The notes: a model not told the origin generated them from the sequence alone. Counted from the stretch's first letter, positions 33,485-43,747 are shown. The stretch: DNA of 64,000 nt from Sulfurospirillum deleyianum DSM 6946 (GCF_000024885.1 NC_013512.1:2108001-2172000), one strand, 5' to 3'. Numbers and translations are program-made.

Positions 33485-35275
33485 TTACACTGGCGCTTGA
33501 AGGTAGAGTTTATCCATATGTTTTCCGATGTACACCAAAAACATCTCATTGACTTGGTCTTCATGTTGGGCGACAAATTCGTAGGTGCCATTGACGTATT
33601 GCACCACCGATTGTGTGGGTTCATTTTCAAACTGCACGATTCCTTTCACCCGAAAAACAGTCGAAGGTAGGTGTTGCAAGTAGCTCTCAAAGCGTTCTTT
33701 ATTTAAAACGTGTGCGACACTCAGTTTTATGCTTGAGAGGTTATCGTGTAAGTGTGTGTGAATCACCTCATCTTCTTCGGCGACCAATGAAGCAATCTGC
33801 GCAGTGGTGGCATGTAAGGCATTTGAGAGTGTATGGGGATGGACATCGCACTGAATGGTTCGAATCACCTTCGCACACCGATTGTTTTCGTACAAAAACT
33901 GCTCCACCGCGACAATCTCCTCCTCATGCATTCTGTCCACTTTGTTAAGCAAAATGACATCAGCTGAGCGAATTTGATCTAAAAAAATCGTATATTCCTC
34001 CGCCAAATAAAGCGCACTGCACCCATCCACCACCGTGACAATGGCTTCCAAATCCACCACATCTTCAAGCTCATGAAGCTCCGATAAAAGATTAAAAGGG
34101 TTTGCCACCCCTGTGGTTTCTAGCAAAATGGTATCGGGATAGGTTTTACTCATCAGTGTATTTACCCCTGCTCGAAGCTGTCCTGCCAAAGAGCAGCACA
34201 CACACCCCTCATCCATTTCCACCAGCGAATAATCATAATCAACCAACTTCCCATCCAACCCCGTTTTACCTATCTCATTTTGAATAATCCCCACAAAACG
34301 GTTTTTCTCCGTCTCATACTCAATGTAATTTTGTAAAAAGTTCGTCTTCCCCGAACCTAAAAATCCTGTGACCACCACCATTTTAGGCTTTACACCACGA
34401 CTAGAAGTGCGTGCGATACTCCCCAAAGGTGTCTCAGAGAGGTCATACCACGGTGCTTTTTGCAAAAAGGCATTGAGGCTCATACGCTCATGCATAACCT
34501 CCACATGCCGTCCCATCAAAAGTTGCTCCATAGAGCTATCAAAGGAGTCATCCCCATATCCCAAAGCGATAAAAAGTTTAAGCGTAGGTGCATCTTCTTT
34601 ACATGTAAAAACCCCTTTGCCATCGTACATCATGCTTTTCTCTCGTTTTTTAAACAGCTCAAAGTACGAAGGCGCTTCTGTGGCAATGCGAGAAAGTGTG
34701 GTGTTGAGAAAATTCATAATGGGAAGCAACAAACGAAACGAAGGCACATCTTTATCCAATCCCTCAGGCTCAATGACATAGCGTTTATCCTTGGTTAAAA
34801 CCCCCTCTTTGGCATACACACGCTCTCTTAAAACACTCTCATAAAACAGCAGTAAACTCTGCGATGCCATCGTTACATGTAAGCTTAAACTCCCGATGCA
34901 AAACTGTTCTAAAAGCTCAGGATACAAGGCAAAAGAGCGTATCTTTTCACGGTAATCTTTATCGTGTGCAACCAACGCTTCACTCAAAGAACATTTATCC
35001 AGCAGCGGCTCATCTGGAGAAGGAAAATAGTAGAGGTAAAACGTCCCAAATCCCTCATTGACCTCCACTAAAACCATCCCAAAAATGCCTTCAAACTGAT
35101 CAAACTTCAACGTCCAACACTCTTTAGGCTGTTGGCACAGATACATCCCTTTATAACCTGTAAGCTTTTTTAACATCCCATCATACGAGCCTTTAATCAA
35201 TACAGAGCGCATAAACGCCCGATAATCCTCAAATGAGCCATCAAACGATGAGGGATAGAGTTCTAAAAGATTCAT
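33485..35275 (-). CDS. CobW/COG0523 GTPase with a long N-terminal extension
   Basis: A 596-residue protein from the ATG at 35275 (GAGGAG ribosome binding site). Residues 1 to about 295 form an extra domain of unknown type. The G3E GTPase follows: Walker A TGFLGSGKT at about 303-311, the metal-binding CVCC at 358-361 (EGCVCCSLAG), VVDGC and LLNKVDR, then a CobW C-terminal domain. COG0523 proteins load metals on target enzymes (zinc, cobalt, iron). Usual members are 300-400 residues, so the extension nearly doubles the size. It follows the Tat MBL protein gene after a terminator. Two palindrome copies lie in the extension. Confidence 0.8.
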   Translation of the reverse strand: MNLLELYPSSFDGSFEDYRAFMRSVLIKGSYDGMLKKLTGYKGMYLCQQPKECWTLKFDQFEGIFGMVLVEVNEGFGTFYLYYFPSPDEPLLDKCSLSEALVAHDKDYREKIRSFALYPELLEQFCIGSLSLHVTMASQSLLLFYESVLRERVYAKEGVLTKDKRYVIEPEGLDKDVPSFRLLLPIMNFLNTTLSRIATEAPSYFELFKKREKSMMYDGKGVFTCKEDAPTLKLFIALGYGDDSFDSSMEQLLMGRHVEVMHERMSLNAFLQKAPWYDLSETPLGSIARTSSRGVKPKMVVVTGFLGSGKTNFLQNYIEYETEKNRFVGIIQNEIGKTGLDGKLVDYDYSLVEMDEGCVCCSLAGQLRAGVNTLMSKTYPDTILLETTGVANPFNLLSELHELEDVVDLEAIVTVVDGCSALYLAEEYTIFLDQIRSADVILLNKVDRMHEEEIVAVEQFLYENNRCAKVIRTIQCDVHPHTLSNALHATTAQIASLVAEEDEVIHTHLHDNLSSIKLSVAHVLNKERFESYLQHLPSTVFRVKGIVQFENEPTQSVVQYVNGTYEFVAQHEDQVNEMFLVYIGKHMDKLYLQAPV

Positions 35276-35292
35276 ACGATTCTCCTCAAAAA

Positions 35293-35319
35293 AGAGCCAA
35301 AGCGTCATACTTTGGCTCT
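35293..35319 (-). terminator. Terminator after the Tat MBL-fold gene
   Basis: A perfect 10-bp stem AGAGCCAAAG/CTTTGGCTCT with a 7-base loop; on the minus strand it is followed by TTTTTT. It separates the MBL-fold gene from the CobW gene, whose ribosome binding site begins right after it. Confidence 0.85.
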
Positions 35320-35325
35320 TCAAAT

Positions 35326-36486
35326 TTACCCAAAAGTGAGTGTATCTCCATTGCCCAAATAGGCATGACTTTTAGAGCGATGTTGCGCCGTACCTTTAAC
35401 CACAGGATAGCCCGCTCGTATAAATTTTTCTGCCGTTAAAAGTCCCGTACAGTGGTTACATCCAATAATATCAAAACCCCAACCACCTAAAGCAATCACC
35501 AAATCATCGTACTTTGGATCCCAATCATCAAACGGAGAGATATGAAGCCCGCCGTAAATGCCGTGCATTTTGTCATTGTCGTATTTAAGCTCATTCTTTG
35601 CCGTGGTAATAAACTGAATAATCCCTTGATGGCAACACCCAGAAATGCTCACCAAACCCTTGTCTTTAACATTGGCAAAGATAGATTGTTCGCCAAACAC
35701 CCGTGAGATAATGGGCACATCAAACGTATAGGTACAAAGCCCTGGTTCGATGTCATTTTTACCTTTTTTATGCACGACCAATTCACCCTTATGCCCCGAA
35801 TCTTTGATGTACTGCAAGCCCTCTTTATAAAAACCATCGGGAATAATGATTTTGATGTTAGGCGCATACTTCATCGTCACAGGCAAACCCCAAAAATGGT
35901 CAAAATGTTCATGCGAAATAATCAGCGCTTCAATCTCATTGTTCGCAAGCATCTTATCAATGCCCTCACGCTTAAAGCACTGATCCATCCACTCATACGA
36001 CCAACCTGTATCTAAAAGGTATTTTTTCTTCACACCATCCAAACGCTCAACTTCAATAAGTGCGGCAAATCCCCCTGCGTTATCAGAGTGGATGCTATTG
36101 GCTTTTACAATTTTCCATGCCTCTTCAAGATTGTGTGGCAAAAGATGCTTAATTTTGGCAATGCCTCTTTCGTAACTGCCCTTCGCAAGTCCTGAGCCAT
36201 CTCCAAAAGGAGGCCAGTTATACAGGTATTGGTCAACCAAAAGTCCACCCGCACCTTTCATATCGCCCATTAAAATAGAGTTATCAAACCAACTCGTCTC
36301 TGAGATATTGGTAATTTTTACACTTTTACATGCGCCAAAATCCACCATCTTACGCTCAATCTCAGGAAGAAAAATGGAGCGCATTGGCGAATACGAGAAG
36401 ATTCCCATGGTCGCCATCGTTCCAAAACCAAGTCCTGTCACCGCACCCTTTAGAAAATCCCGTCTAGTTGTTTGTTCTGTTGACAT
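35326..36486 (-). CDS. Tat-exported metallo-beta-lactamase-fold hydrolase
   Basis: A 386-residue protein from the ATG at 36486. The twin-arginine signal TTRRDFLKGAVTGLGFG is clear. The metal-binding motif SHEHFDHFWG (HxHxDH) lies near residue 200, further ligands near SGCCHQG and CNHCTG. The overall layout resembles the 7,8-dihydropterin-6-methyl-benzene phosphate synthase-like branch (COG1237) of the MBL superfamily, but the periplasmic location makes a different substrate likely. It starts ten bases after the stop of the Trp-rich membrane protein. Confidence 0.8.
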   Translation of the reverse strand: MSTEQTTRRDFLKGAVTGLGFGTMATMGIFSYSPMRSIFLPEIERKMVDFGACKSVKITNISETSWFDNSILMGDMKGAGGLLVDQYLYNWPPFGDGSGLAKGSYERGIAKIKHLLPHNLEEAWKIVKANSIHSDNAGGFAALIEVERLDGVKKKYLLDTGWSYEWMDQCFKREGIDKMLANNEIEALIISHEHFDHFWGLPVTMKYAPNIKIIIPDGFYKEGLQYIKDSGHKGELVVHKKGKNDIEPGLCTYTFDVPIISRVFGEQSIFANVKDKGLVSISGCCHQGIIQFITTAKNELKYDNDKMHGIYGGLHISPFDDWDPKYDDLVIALGGWGFDIIGCNHCTGLLTAEKFIRAGYPVVKGTAQHRSKSHAYLGNGDTLTFG

Positions 36487-36496
36487 GATTTTCTCC

Positions 36497-37885
36497 TTAT
36501 TTAAAGATAATGAGCGCTGAGCCCATGAATGGGATAAGATAGACAATCACAAAATAAAGCGCTACCCCCGCAAGTGTTCCACCTGCAACCCCTCGATAAA
36601 ACGAACCGCTCAAAGCAACACGTTCATAACTTACATGCGTAATCGGTGCTTTCTCACTCGCCTCCGCCAAACGCCATCCTGGCCAGCCATCCATAAACCA
36701 GTAGTTAATCAACATAATATTAATCAACCAAATCAGTGGAATCATCGGAAATTGTTGTGGATGCGAGAAACCCTCTTGTGTCCCTAAGAAAAGATGCGCT
36801 GTTTTGTAATAGACATAATAGAGCACCACCGCCCCAGCAATAGACGCAACCGTTCGTAAAAAGACATTCATCACTTTACCGTAAGCGTTAAACCCGTTTT
36901 TCATGTAAAAGTGCATATAAAGCGCTGGTAAAAGCCAGAAAATCGCCATTTCACCCACATGCAACCAACGCCAATCAGGAGAAGCATCTCTTCTGGTTCC
37001 TCGAATCGCCTCACCCCAGACTAACTCTTGTGCAAAGTAGAGAAAGAAGCTAAGCGCTACGGCAATCACAATAATCCCAAAGAAAGAAGCCACACGGCGA
37101 ATCCACGGTGTTTCGATCATAGAGAAAGGATAACGCTCCCAAATCGTCTCATGCATCCACACAATCACCGTACAACACATAATCCATGCGATGTTAAAGT
37201 TACCATGTACGGTTCCCGCAAAATCTTCCCACCACGGAGGCGTAATCGCCGCAAATTTTTGCCATGGATCAAACAAAATCGCCATGTGAGAGTGAAATGC
37301 CACAAAATAGACAATCACACTGATAAAAAAGGTAAACATTAAGATCGAAAAGCCTTTCACAGGCTGAGTCAGTTTATCCCACGGTGAACTCTCCATCGCC
37401 ACCACCCACGCAGGGCTAAGCCACGAAGCAATCGCTGCAAACATCAAAATCGCTTGTGCGGAGTATTCAAGGGCGTAAAATTCAACAATGCCCTCTTTAG
37501 TGAGACGCTCAGGACTAAAATACGCAATGGCATACTCACCTAAAATCGTCTCAAAAAACCCTTTTAAAACAATCATAAACAACGCTACGGTGAGCGTGGT
37601 TAAAATAACCCCTTTTAACACAGGATGCGTGTTTTTCAGCCATGACCTACTAAAAGGCCAAAAGTCAAAAATATACGCGATCCAAATCATAATGACCAAC
37701 AGCCAACGACACCACATGTAGCCCACATACGGCGTGTACATACGCATAATACCCCTTGGGTCTTGAAATATCCACCATGAGATATAAAACAATGTCAAGA
37801 CAAAAAGAGTATTGAGCAGTATGGGTAAAGGACCACTAAAACGTTTCACCAAACTTCTCTCTTCGAGATAAAGCGGTGTTTCCAT
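36497..37885 (-). CDS. Trp-rich multi-spanning membrane protein, unknown function
   Basis: A 462-residue protein from the ATG at 37885 (GCAGGAGGT ribosome binding site). About ten to eleven hydrophobic segments are visible. It is unusually rich in Trp and has His residues in or next to membrane segments (AFHSHMAILFDPW, TVHGNFNIAWIMCC, LHVGEMAIFWLLP), a pattern compatible with quinone or haem contact but not diagnostic. I do not recognise the family. Operonic with the Tat MBL-fold gene, which may act on the periplasmic side with it. Confidence 0.65.
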   Translation of the reverse strand: METPLYLEERSLVKRFSGPLPILLNTLFVLTLFYISWWIFQDPRGIMRMYTPYVGYMWCRWLLVIMIWIAYIFDFWPFSRSWLKNTHPVLKGVILTTLTVALFMIVLKGFFETILGEYAIAYFSPERLTKEGIVEFYALEYSAQAILMFAAIASWLSPAWVVAMESSPWDKLTQPVKGFSILMFTFFISVIVYFVAFHSHMAILFDPWQKFAAITPPWWEDFAGTVHGNFNIAWIMCCTVIVWMHETIWERYPFSMIETPWIRRVASFFGIIVIAVALSFFLYFAQELVWGEAIRGTRRDASPDWRWLHVGEMAIFWLLPALYMHFYMKNGFNAYGKVMNVFLRTVASIAGAVVLYYVYYKTAHLFLGTQEGFSHPQQFPMIPLIWLINIMLINYWFMDGWPGWRLAEASEKAPITHVSYERVALSGSFYRGVAGGTLAGVALYFVIVYLIPFMGSALIIFK

Positions 37886-37998
37886 GAGAAACCTCCTGCA
37901 GTAATATTTTAAATGCATAGAGTTATTATAGGAGGAGAGTGTCTGGGGATTGTCTCAATTAAAAAGAAGAAAAGAAGAAAAAATGTCTCGCAAATGTC

Positions 37999-39549
37999 TC
38001 ATTTAGGAAGCACAATGGTAAAAACTGCACCCCCATCTTCGTTATGGACTTTTAAGGCACCCTTACAGTGCTCTTCCACCACGGTTTTAGACATACATAA
38101 CCCCACTCCTGTACCGTCTTTATCAAGTTTGGTTGAAAAATAGGCTTCAAAGATTTTCTCAAACAACGCCTCTTCAATCCCTCCAGCGTTATCTTTGATT
38201 TCTAAAAAGAGGGCTTGCTCATTGCTGTACGTTTTAATCCAAATCATAGGCTCTTTAACACCATTATCTATCAACGCATCTTCTGCGTTTTTGATAATAT
38301 TTAAAATCACCTGCGCTAACTCATTCCCATACGTCTCTATCGCTTCTTTACATGTAAACGCTGTGAGAATAGAGATATTTTTTGCTGTTAAAAGCGGTTT
38401 TGCGATACTCAGCGTTCTTTCAACCAACGCCTCTAAGGTGACCTTCTCTTTTTGTTTGAGTGATTTGAAAAAATTGCGAAAATCATCAATCGTTTTGGAG
38501 AGATGCAACACGTATCCTTCAATGTGTTCCACCTCCTCTTGAAACGCTTCTTTTTCTATCTCACCCATCGCAATACGTGCTGATAAATAACTCGTCGTAG
38601 CGCCAATGGCGGCTAAGGGTTGTCGCCACTGATGGGCTATCATGCTGAGCATCTCACCCATTTGAATCAGACGGGATTGGTACTGAAGCTGTTTGTCTTT
38701 TTCACGCAATTTTTCAAGCTGGATTTGCACCTCTTGATGCAAGGTTTCATTGAGCTGTTTGATTTTTCGCTCATTCTCTTTTTGTTTGGTAATATCAAGC
38801 GTCGTTCCTATCAATTTAGTGGGTACACCATTTTCATCATAAATCGCTTTACGATAGGTATTAATAAACACCCGACGCCCATCTTGACGCATAATTTCAT
38901 AATCCAACACTTCACTCTTTCCACTTTGCAGGGCTTTTTCATTAATGGCATGCATACGTTTCAGATTTTCAAGACTTAAATAGCGTTGAAAGCACTCCAG
39001 CGTTGGAACAAAAGAGAGTGGATTTTCACCATAAATATAATACATCTCCTCAGACCACTTCATATGATGTACGTCATCCAATAAAATTTCCCAACTTCCA
39101 AAATGCGCAATCGCCTCGGCATTACGTAAAAGTGCCTCACTCTGCCTTAAACGCTCTTGGGTCTCAATGCGCTCTGTGATATCCGTAATCGTCCACAAAA
39201 CTTCTTCATTAGAGGGAATCGAATCGCCTGCAATGCGAAGCCAAATAACTTTGCCGTTTTTGTGTTTAAAAGGGTACTCTAAATTAAGCGCTTCATTTTG
39301 CCTTACTTTATTAAAAGCGATCTCAGCAAAATTGACATACGCTGCATAGGATAAATGTAATTCAAACGCTGAATGATGCAAAATCTCATCCGTGCTATAA
39401 CCAAAGATTTTACAAAATGCCTCATTGGCTTCAATAATCAAACGCTCCTTATTGACAATAAAAATTCCCACACCGCTGTTACTAAAAAGTTGCTCGAACC
39501 GTTCGGCTTTTTGTTTGAGCGTTGCTGTGCTACTTAGAGGTGAAGCCAT
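37999..39549 (-). CDS. Soluble PAS-PAS sensor histidine kinase
   Basis: A 516-residue cytoplasmic kinase. Two PAS domains (about residues 12-135 and 140-255, each ending in DITERIE or DITKQKE), a coiled-coil (QEVQIQLEKLREKDKQLQYQ), an H-box MIAHQWRQPLAAIGA of the Campylobacterota type, then HATPase with NIIKNAEDAL and GGIEE/GTGVGL motifs. It starts inside the response regulator stop by 16 bases. No membrane segment, so it senses an internal signal such as redox state. One palindrome (38348) is read as TCK. Confidence 0.88.
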   Translation of the reverse strand: MASPLSSTATLKQKAERFEQLFSNSGVGIFIVNKERLIIEANEAFCKIFGYSTDEILHHSAFELHLSYAAYVNFAEIAFNKVRQNEALNLEYPFKHKNGKVIWLRIAGDSIPSNEEVLWTITDITERIETQERLRQSEALLRNAEAIAHFGSWEILLDDVHHMKWSEEMYYIYGENPLSFVPTLECFQRYLSLENLKRMHAINEKALQSGKSEVLDYEIMRQDGRRVFINTYRKAIYDENGVPTKLIGTTLDITKQKENERKIKQLNETLHQEVQIQLEKLREKDKQLQYQSRLIQMGEMLSMIAHQWRQPLAAIGATTSYLSARIAMGEIEKEAFQEEVEHIEGYVLHLSKTIDDFRNFFKSLKQKEKVTLEALVERTLSIAKPLLTAKNISILTAFTCKEAIETYGNELAQVILNIIKNAEDALIDNGVKEPMIWIKTYSNEQALFLEIKDNAGGIEEALFEKIFEAYFSTKLDKDGTGVGLCMSKTVVEEHCKGALKVHNEDGGAVFTIVLPK

Positions 39550-40244
39550 CGAAGTTTATACCCTTCTCCGTAAATACTTTGTATGAGATCGCATCCTAAT
39601 TTTTGGCGCAAACGAGACAAAAGGTTACGCACACGTTTATTATCACTCAGGTCATCATCGAACACGGCTATTTCTATCTCTTCACTGGAAAAAATGCGCT
39701 GTTTTGAAGAGGTCAGCAAATCAAATAAAGCACGTTCATGCCTACTTAATTTAATTTCCTTCTCCTCTTGGCATAAACAGTGCGTTGCCCTCTCCCAATA
39801 ATACCCCTCAATCATCAAAAGCGTATGCGCTCTCTCTTTAGGTAAAGCTTTCACAACCTTTTCAAGGGTGAATAAAATCTCATGAAATCCATACGGCTTT
39901 AAAATATAACCTGAAATACCCTGCTCAATCGTTTTTAGAAAATACTCTGTCGTGTCATACGCAGAAAAAATCACAATAGGAATCGATGCATTGCGCTTGC
40001 GGATGGCTTCTATCATGCACAAACCATCCATTTTTGGCATCGTAATATCCGTAAAAATAAGATCAAAAGGCTCTTTCTCAAAGCAGTGCAATCCTTCTAC
40101 GCCATCATACGCTTCCACCACTTCGTGAAAGTAGAGTCGAAGCATTTTAGCAGTCTGCCCTCTAACATCAGGGTCATCTTCCACATAAAGCACACGTTTA
40201 CTCTTACATGCCTCTTTAAGCGATAAAAGCGCTTCTGAATCCAT
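39534..40244 (-). CDS. Response regulator with winged-helix output
   Basis: A 236-residue protein: receiver domain starting KRVLYVEDDPDVRGQTAK, phospho-Asp in LIFTDITMPKMDG, Lys in YILKPYGF; C-terminal OmpR-type DNA-binding domain with LSRHERALFDLLTSSKQRIFS and LLSRLRQKLGCDLIQSIYGEGY. Coupled to the PAS kinase. Ribosome binding site AAAAGGGAAAAG lies just after a palindrome copy. Confidence 0.88.
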   Translation of the reverse strand: MDSEALLSLKEACKSKRVLYVEDDPDVRGQTAKMLRLYFHEVVEAYDGVEGLHCFEKEPFDLIFTDITMPKMDGLCMIEAIRKRNASIPIVIFSAYDTTEYFLKTIEQGISGYILKPYGFHEILFTLEKVVKALPKERAHTLLMIEGYYWERATHCLCQEEKEIKLSRHERALFDLLTSSKQRIFSSEEIEIAVFDDDLSDNKRVRNLLSRLRQKLGCDLIQSIYGEGYKLRWLHL

Positions 40245-40255
40245 CTTTTCCCTTT

Positions 40256-40265
40256 TTACATGTAA
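40256..40265. repeat. TTACATGTAA palindrome at the nspC-regulator junction
   Basis: A perfect copy in the 27-base gap between the decarboxylase stop and the response regulator ribosome binding site. Confidence 0.85.
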
Positions 40266-40271
40266 AACATA

Positions 40272-41414
40272 TTAATTGCGTCTTTTATACTCATCGTACC
40301 CAAAATGACTTACGACTTCATACGCTCCATCTTTTCTTAAAACGGCTAAATCAGGCAATTTTACGCCATTAAACGTCGTATTTTTCACAATGGTATAATG
40401 AATCATATCTTCAAAAATGAGTTTATCTCCGATGTGAAGCGGAGCGTCAAAAGTGTAATCACCCATAATATCCCCCGCCAAACAGGTAGGCCCTCCGAGT
40501 CGGTACACGTGTGGCTTTTCACCCAGCTCACCTGCTCCTCGAATCTGTGCTCGATAGGGCATAGCAAGCGTATCTGGCATATGCGCTTCTGCGGAGATAT
40601 CAAGGATGGCAATGTCCATGCCATTATGCACAATATCCAGCACACTCGCCACCAAAGGCCCTGTTTGCCACCCCACCGCTTCCCCTGGTTCTAAATAGAC
40701 CGTAATATCATTGTGTCGCTCTCTAAAATCACGAATTAATGTGATGAATTTTTCCACATCATACCCCTCACGGGTGATGTGATGCCCTCCACCAAAATTA
40801 ATCCACTTCATGCGAGAAATCAACTCCCCAAAACGCTCTTCAAACCCTTTTAAAACCGCTTCAAGCGCATCTGCGTCTTGCTCACAAAGGGCGTGAAAAT
40901 GAAGCCCCTCAATGCCCTCTAGTTTGTCATACTGCATATTTTCTTTGGTAATGCCTAGACGGCTATACAAACCACACGGATTGTACAAATCCACAGGAGA
41001 GGAAGAGACCTCAGGGTTCAAACGCAAACCGCAACTGGTTTTTCCCATAGCTTTATGTTTGTATTTTTCCCATTGGTTAAAGGAATTAAAAATCAAATGC
41101 TCACTCAAAGCGATGACTTCGTCGATGTCCTCTTCTTTGTACGCAGGCGAATAGGTACACACCGAGCCTTTAAAAAACTCTTTGGCAAATTTGGCTTCAT
41201 GAAGTCCACTACACGTACAGCCACTCAAATATGTGTCCACCAAAGGAGCGAGTGCTTTAAACGCAAAGCCTTTAAGGGCTAGTAAAATGGTCGCCCCTGA
41301 GCGCTCACTCACCTCTTTTAGAAGCTTTAAATTTTCTTCCAAAAGTGCTTCTTCACACACATACGCAGGCGTGTTTATCTGCGCTAAAACCGTTTCAATT
41401 TTACTTATTTTCAT
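40272..41414 (-). CDS. nspC: Carboxynorspermidine/carboxyspermidine decarboxylase
   Basis: A 380-residue PLP enzyme of the alanine-racemase-fold decarboxylase family. Lys in LLALKGFAFKAL (about residues 45-52) binds PLP; NFGGGHHITREGYD and EPGEAVGWQTG are phosphate and substrate-binding segments; GPTCLAGDIMGDY near residue 316 carries the catalytic Cys. It decarboxylates carboxyspermidine to spermidine, the alternative polyamine route of Campylobacterota. The partner dehydrogenase is encoded at 43748-44962, separated by a chemoreceptor gene on the opposite strand. Confidence 0.9.
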   Translation of the reverse strand: MKISKIETVLAQINTPAYVCEEALLEENLKLLKEVSERSGATILLALKGFAFKALAPLVDTYLSGCTCSGLHEAKFAKEFFKGSVCTYSPAYKEEDIDEVIALSEHLIFNSFNQWEKYKHKAMGKTSCGLRLNPEVSSSPVDLYNPCGLYSRLGITKENMQYDKLEGIEGLHFHALCEQDADALEAVLKGFEERFGELISRMKWINFGGGHHITREGYDVEKFITLIRDFRERHNDITVYLEPGEAVGWQTGPLVASVLDIVHNGMDIAILDISAEAHMPDTLAMPYRAQIRGAGELGEKPHVYRLGGPTCLAGDIMGDYTFDAPLHIGDKLIFEDMIHYTIVKNTTFNGVKLPDLAVLRKDGAYEVVSHFGYDEYKRRN

Positions 41415-41549
41415 GATTAGTTTCTCCGATTTTTACTCACATAATGTAACATGTTTCCCCTTAACAAAAAAAACCTACATAAATTATTAGAAAAGACGAT
41501 ACGATTATTAACATTTAAAAATTGTTGAGGGAAGAAGGAGAACAATCAT

Positions 41550-43676
41550 ATGCAAGGAATAAGCATTAAAATTAAAACGCTTATTTTATTTATTGTCAGT
41601 TTAGGGGTTTTAACGCTCATTTCATTGGGGATTATCTTTTATAAATCCAATACCTTAGTGCAAACACAGATAAATGATGAAAGAGAACTCATTTTAGAGA
41701 TGCACAAAAACGAGCTTAAAGCCCATACCATGATGGCGGAAAAGGCGATAGCCTCGTTTTACAAAATGACATTAGATGAAAATATTGCGCATAAAATCAA
41801 AGAAGACGCTTTAGAGTTTCAAAAAATCATTGAAGATATCTATGCAAAAAACAAAGATAAGCTCTCCAAAGAAGAGTTGCGTACGCTCATTTACAGCGTC
41901 ACAAACGGTTATCGTTACAACAACGATATAGGTTATTTTTATGCGTACACACCTGAGGGTGTCAACGTGGTTCATCCTATCAATCCCTCTTTAGTCGGTA
42001 AAAATCTCATAGATATGAAAGACAAGCAGGGTACGTTTATTATCAAAGATGTTATCAAAACAGCCAAAGATGGCACAGGTATTAGCAAATTTCTTTTTCC
42101 ACATCCAAAAACCAAAGTGGATGAGCCAAAGATTGCTTATAACTTCTATTTTGAGCCTTTAGATATTGTCTTTGGTACGGGTGATTATGCTTCGAGCATT
42201 AAAGAGTTTTATCAAAATGAAGCGATTAAAGTCTTAGAGAGTTTACGCTACGCAGAAGATGGCTATTTCTTTGCCTACAAAAAAGGAGGCAAAGGCTACA
42301 CCTATGCGTTTCATGGCACACAAGCCAAACTCAAAAATACCGAAATTAAACTCGATGTCAAAGATGCTAAAGGTAAAGTCTATCGTCAAGAGATTGTTGA
42401 TGGCGCACTCAAATATCCAAGTGAGGGAGTGTTTGTCACCTACAACTACCCTCATCCCGTTACCAAAAAAAATGCGGACAAACTCACTTATGCTAAGTAT
42501 TTTAAAGAGTGGGATTGGATTATTGTTTCAGGGCTTTATATCGATGGCGTAGAAGCACGTGTCCTTGAGCAAGGAGAAAAAAGCTCTTCCAATATTCATG
42601 GAATGATTTTCTCCATGATAGCCTTTAGTTCCGTAGCAGCACTCATTGTACTGGGCATAGTCTACATGATGATTAACACCATGATAGCCTCTCCTCTTGT
42701 CAATCTCAAAAACACCGCTCACAATGTAGCCGTCGGAGATGGAGACCTCACTAAAAAATTAGAAGTCAAAACAAACGATGAAATCGGTGATGCCTCACAT
42801 GAAATTAACAACTTTATCGAGAAAGTACGCTCAACAGTCGCTTTAGCCAAAGAGACGAGCAGTGAAAACGCTTCCATTGCGCATGAGCTCTCTGCTACAA
42901 CCCTTCAAGTAGGCAAACGGGTTGAGGATTCGACGATGATTATTCATCAAGCGACGCAAATGTCCCATGAAACCAAAGAAGAGATCGTCGTTTCTGTCAA
43001 AGAGGCAAAAGAGAGTAAAGAAGAGGTCATCAAAGCCAACCGTGAACTCAAAAGCGCCCGTGAACACATCGAGGTTTTAGGAAGACGTGTTCAAAATAGC
43101 GCTGCAACGGAGATGGAGCTCGCACACCGTATTCAACAACTAAGCTCTGATGCGGAACAAGTCAAAAATGTCTTAACAGTCATTAGCGATATTGCCGATC
43201 AAACGAACCTTCTAGCGCTCAATGCCGCCATTGAAGCCGCACGTGCGGGAGAGCATGGACGTGGCTTTGCCGTCGTTGCCGATGAAGTGCGAAAATTAGC
43301 AGAACGCACTCAAAAAAGTTTGGTTGAGATTAACGCAACGATTAATGTCATCGTCCAATCCATCAATGACAGCAGTGATCAGATGAATCACAATTCCAGT
43401 GAAATTCAAGAGCTCTCTTCCATTGCACATGAGGTTGAGCAAAAAATCAATCTAACCGTTGATATTATGGATAAAGCAACCAAACTGAACGATAAAACCG
43501 TAGAAGATTATGTGAAAACAGGAGAGAAAATTGATGAGATTGTCACAAAAATCGCAGAAATCAATACCCTCTCAACCCAAAACACCAGAAGTGTCGAGGA
43601 GATCGCAGGTGCGAGTGAGCATCTTAATGCCTTGACTGAAAAACTCAACGGCATTTTAAATAAGTTTAGAACGTAA
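41550..43676 (+). CDS. Methyl-accepting chemotaxis protein with Cache-type sensor
   Basis: A 708-residue chemoreceptor. Membrane helices lie near residues 8-30 and 350-375; the periplasmic part contains two copies of the Cache pattern ([20 protein letters not shown] and [20 protein letters not shown]), so a dCache sensor. HAMP is followed by the signalling hairpin with [20 protein letters not shown] and [16 protein letters not shown] at the tip. It detects an extracellular small molecule; the ligand is not deducible. No palindrome copy in its 2.1 kb. AGAAGGAGAAC is the ribosome binding site. Confidence 0.92.
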   Translation: MQGISIKIKTLILFIVSLGVLTLISLGIIFYKSNTLVQTQINDERELILEMHKNELKAHTMMAEKAIASFYKMTLDENIAHKIKEDALEFQKIIEDIYAKNKDKLSKEELRTLIYSVTNGYRYNNDIGYFYAYTPEGVNVVHPINPSLVGKNLIDMKDKQGTFIIKDVIKTAKDGTGISKFLFPHPKTKVDEPKIAYNFYFEPLDIVFGTGDYASSIKEFYQNEAIKVLESLRYAEDGYFFAYKKGGKGYTYAFHGTQAKLKNTEIKLDVKDAKGKVYRQEIVDGALKYPSEGVFVTYNYPHPVTKKNADKLTYAKYFKEWDWIIVSGLYIDGVEARVLEQGEKSSSNIHGMIFSMIAFSSVAALIVLGIVYMMINTMIASPLVNLKNTAHNVAVGDGDLTKKLEVKTNDEIGDASHEINNFIEKVRSTVALAKETSSENASIAHELSATTLQVGKRVEDSTMIIHQATQMSHETKEEIVVSVKEAKESKEEVIKANRELKSAREHIEVLGRRVQNSAATEMELAHRIQQLSSDAEQVKNVLTVISDIADQTNLLALNAAIEAARAGEHGRGFAVVADEVRKLAERTQKSLVEINATINVIVQSINDSSDQMNHNSSEIQELSSIAHEVEQKINLTVDIMDKATKLNDKTVEDYVKTGEKIDEIVTKIAEINTLSTQNTRSVEEIAGASEHLNALTEKLNGILNKFRT

Positions 43677-43709
43677 GCGTATGGGAGAGTAACTTCTTTA
43701 AAGAAGGAG

Positions 43710-43739
43710 GCTCAAGGCTTTACATGTAAAGCCTTGAGC
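43710..43739. terminator. Perfect 30-base palindrome with TTACATGTAA core, terminator-like
   Basis: Fifteen bases (GCTCAAGGCTTTACA) are followed directly by their exact reverse complement. The centre is TTTACATGTAAA. Placed between the convergent chemoreceptor and dehydrogenase genes, it could form a terminator hairpin for both. It shows the iterated palindrome extended to nine further base pairs each side. Confidence 0.8.
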
Positions 43740-43747
43740 AAATAATA

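Noticed and set aside
41480-41502. A sigma-28 promoter for the chemoreceptor gene (TAAA ... ACGATA)
   Set aside because: Spacing between the two elements is about 11 bases, too short for the usual layout; only the -10-like half is suggestive.
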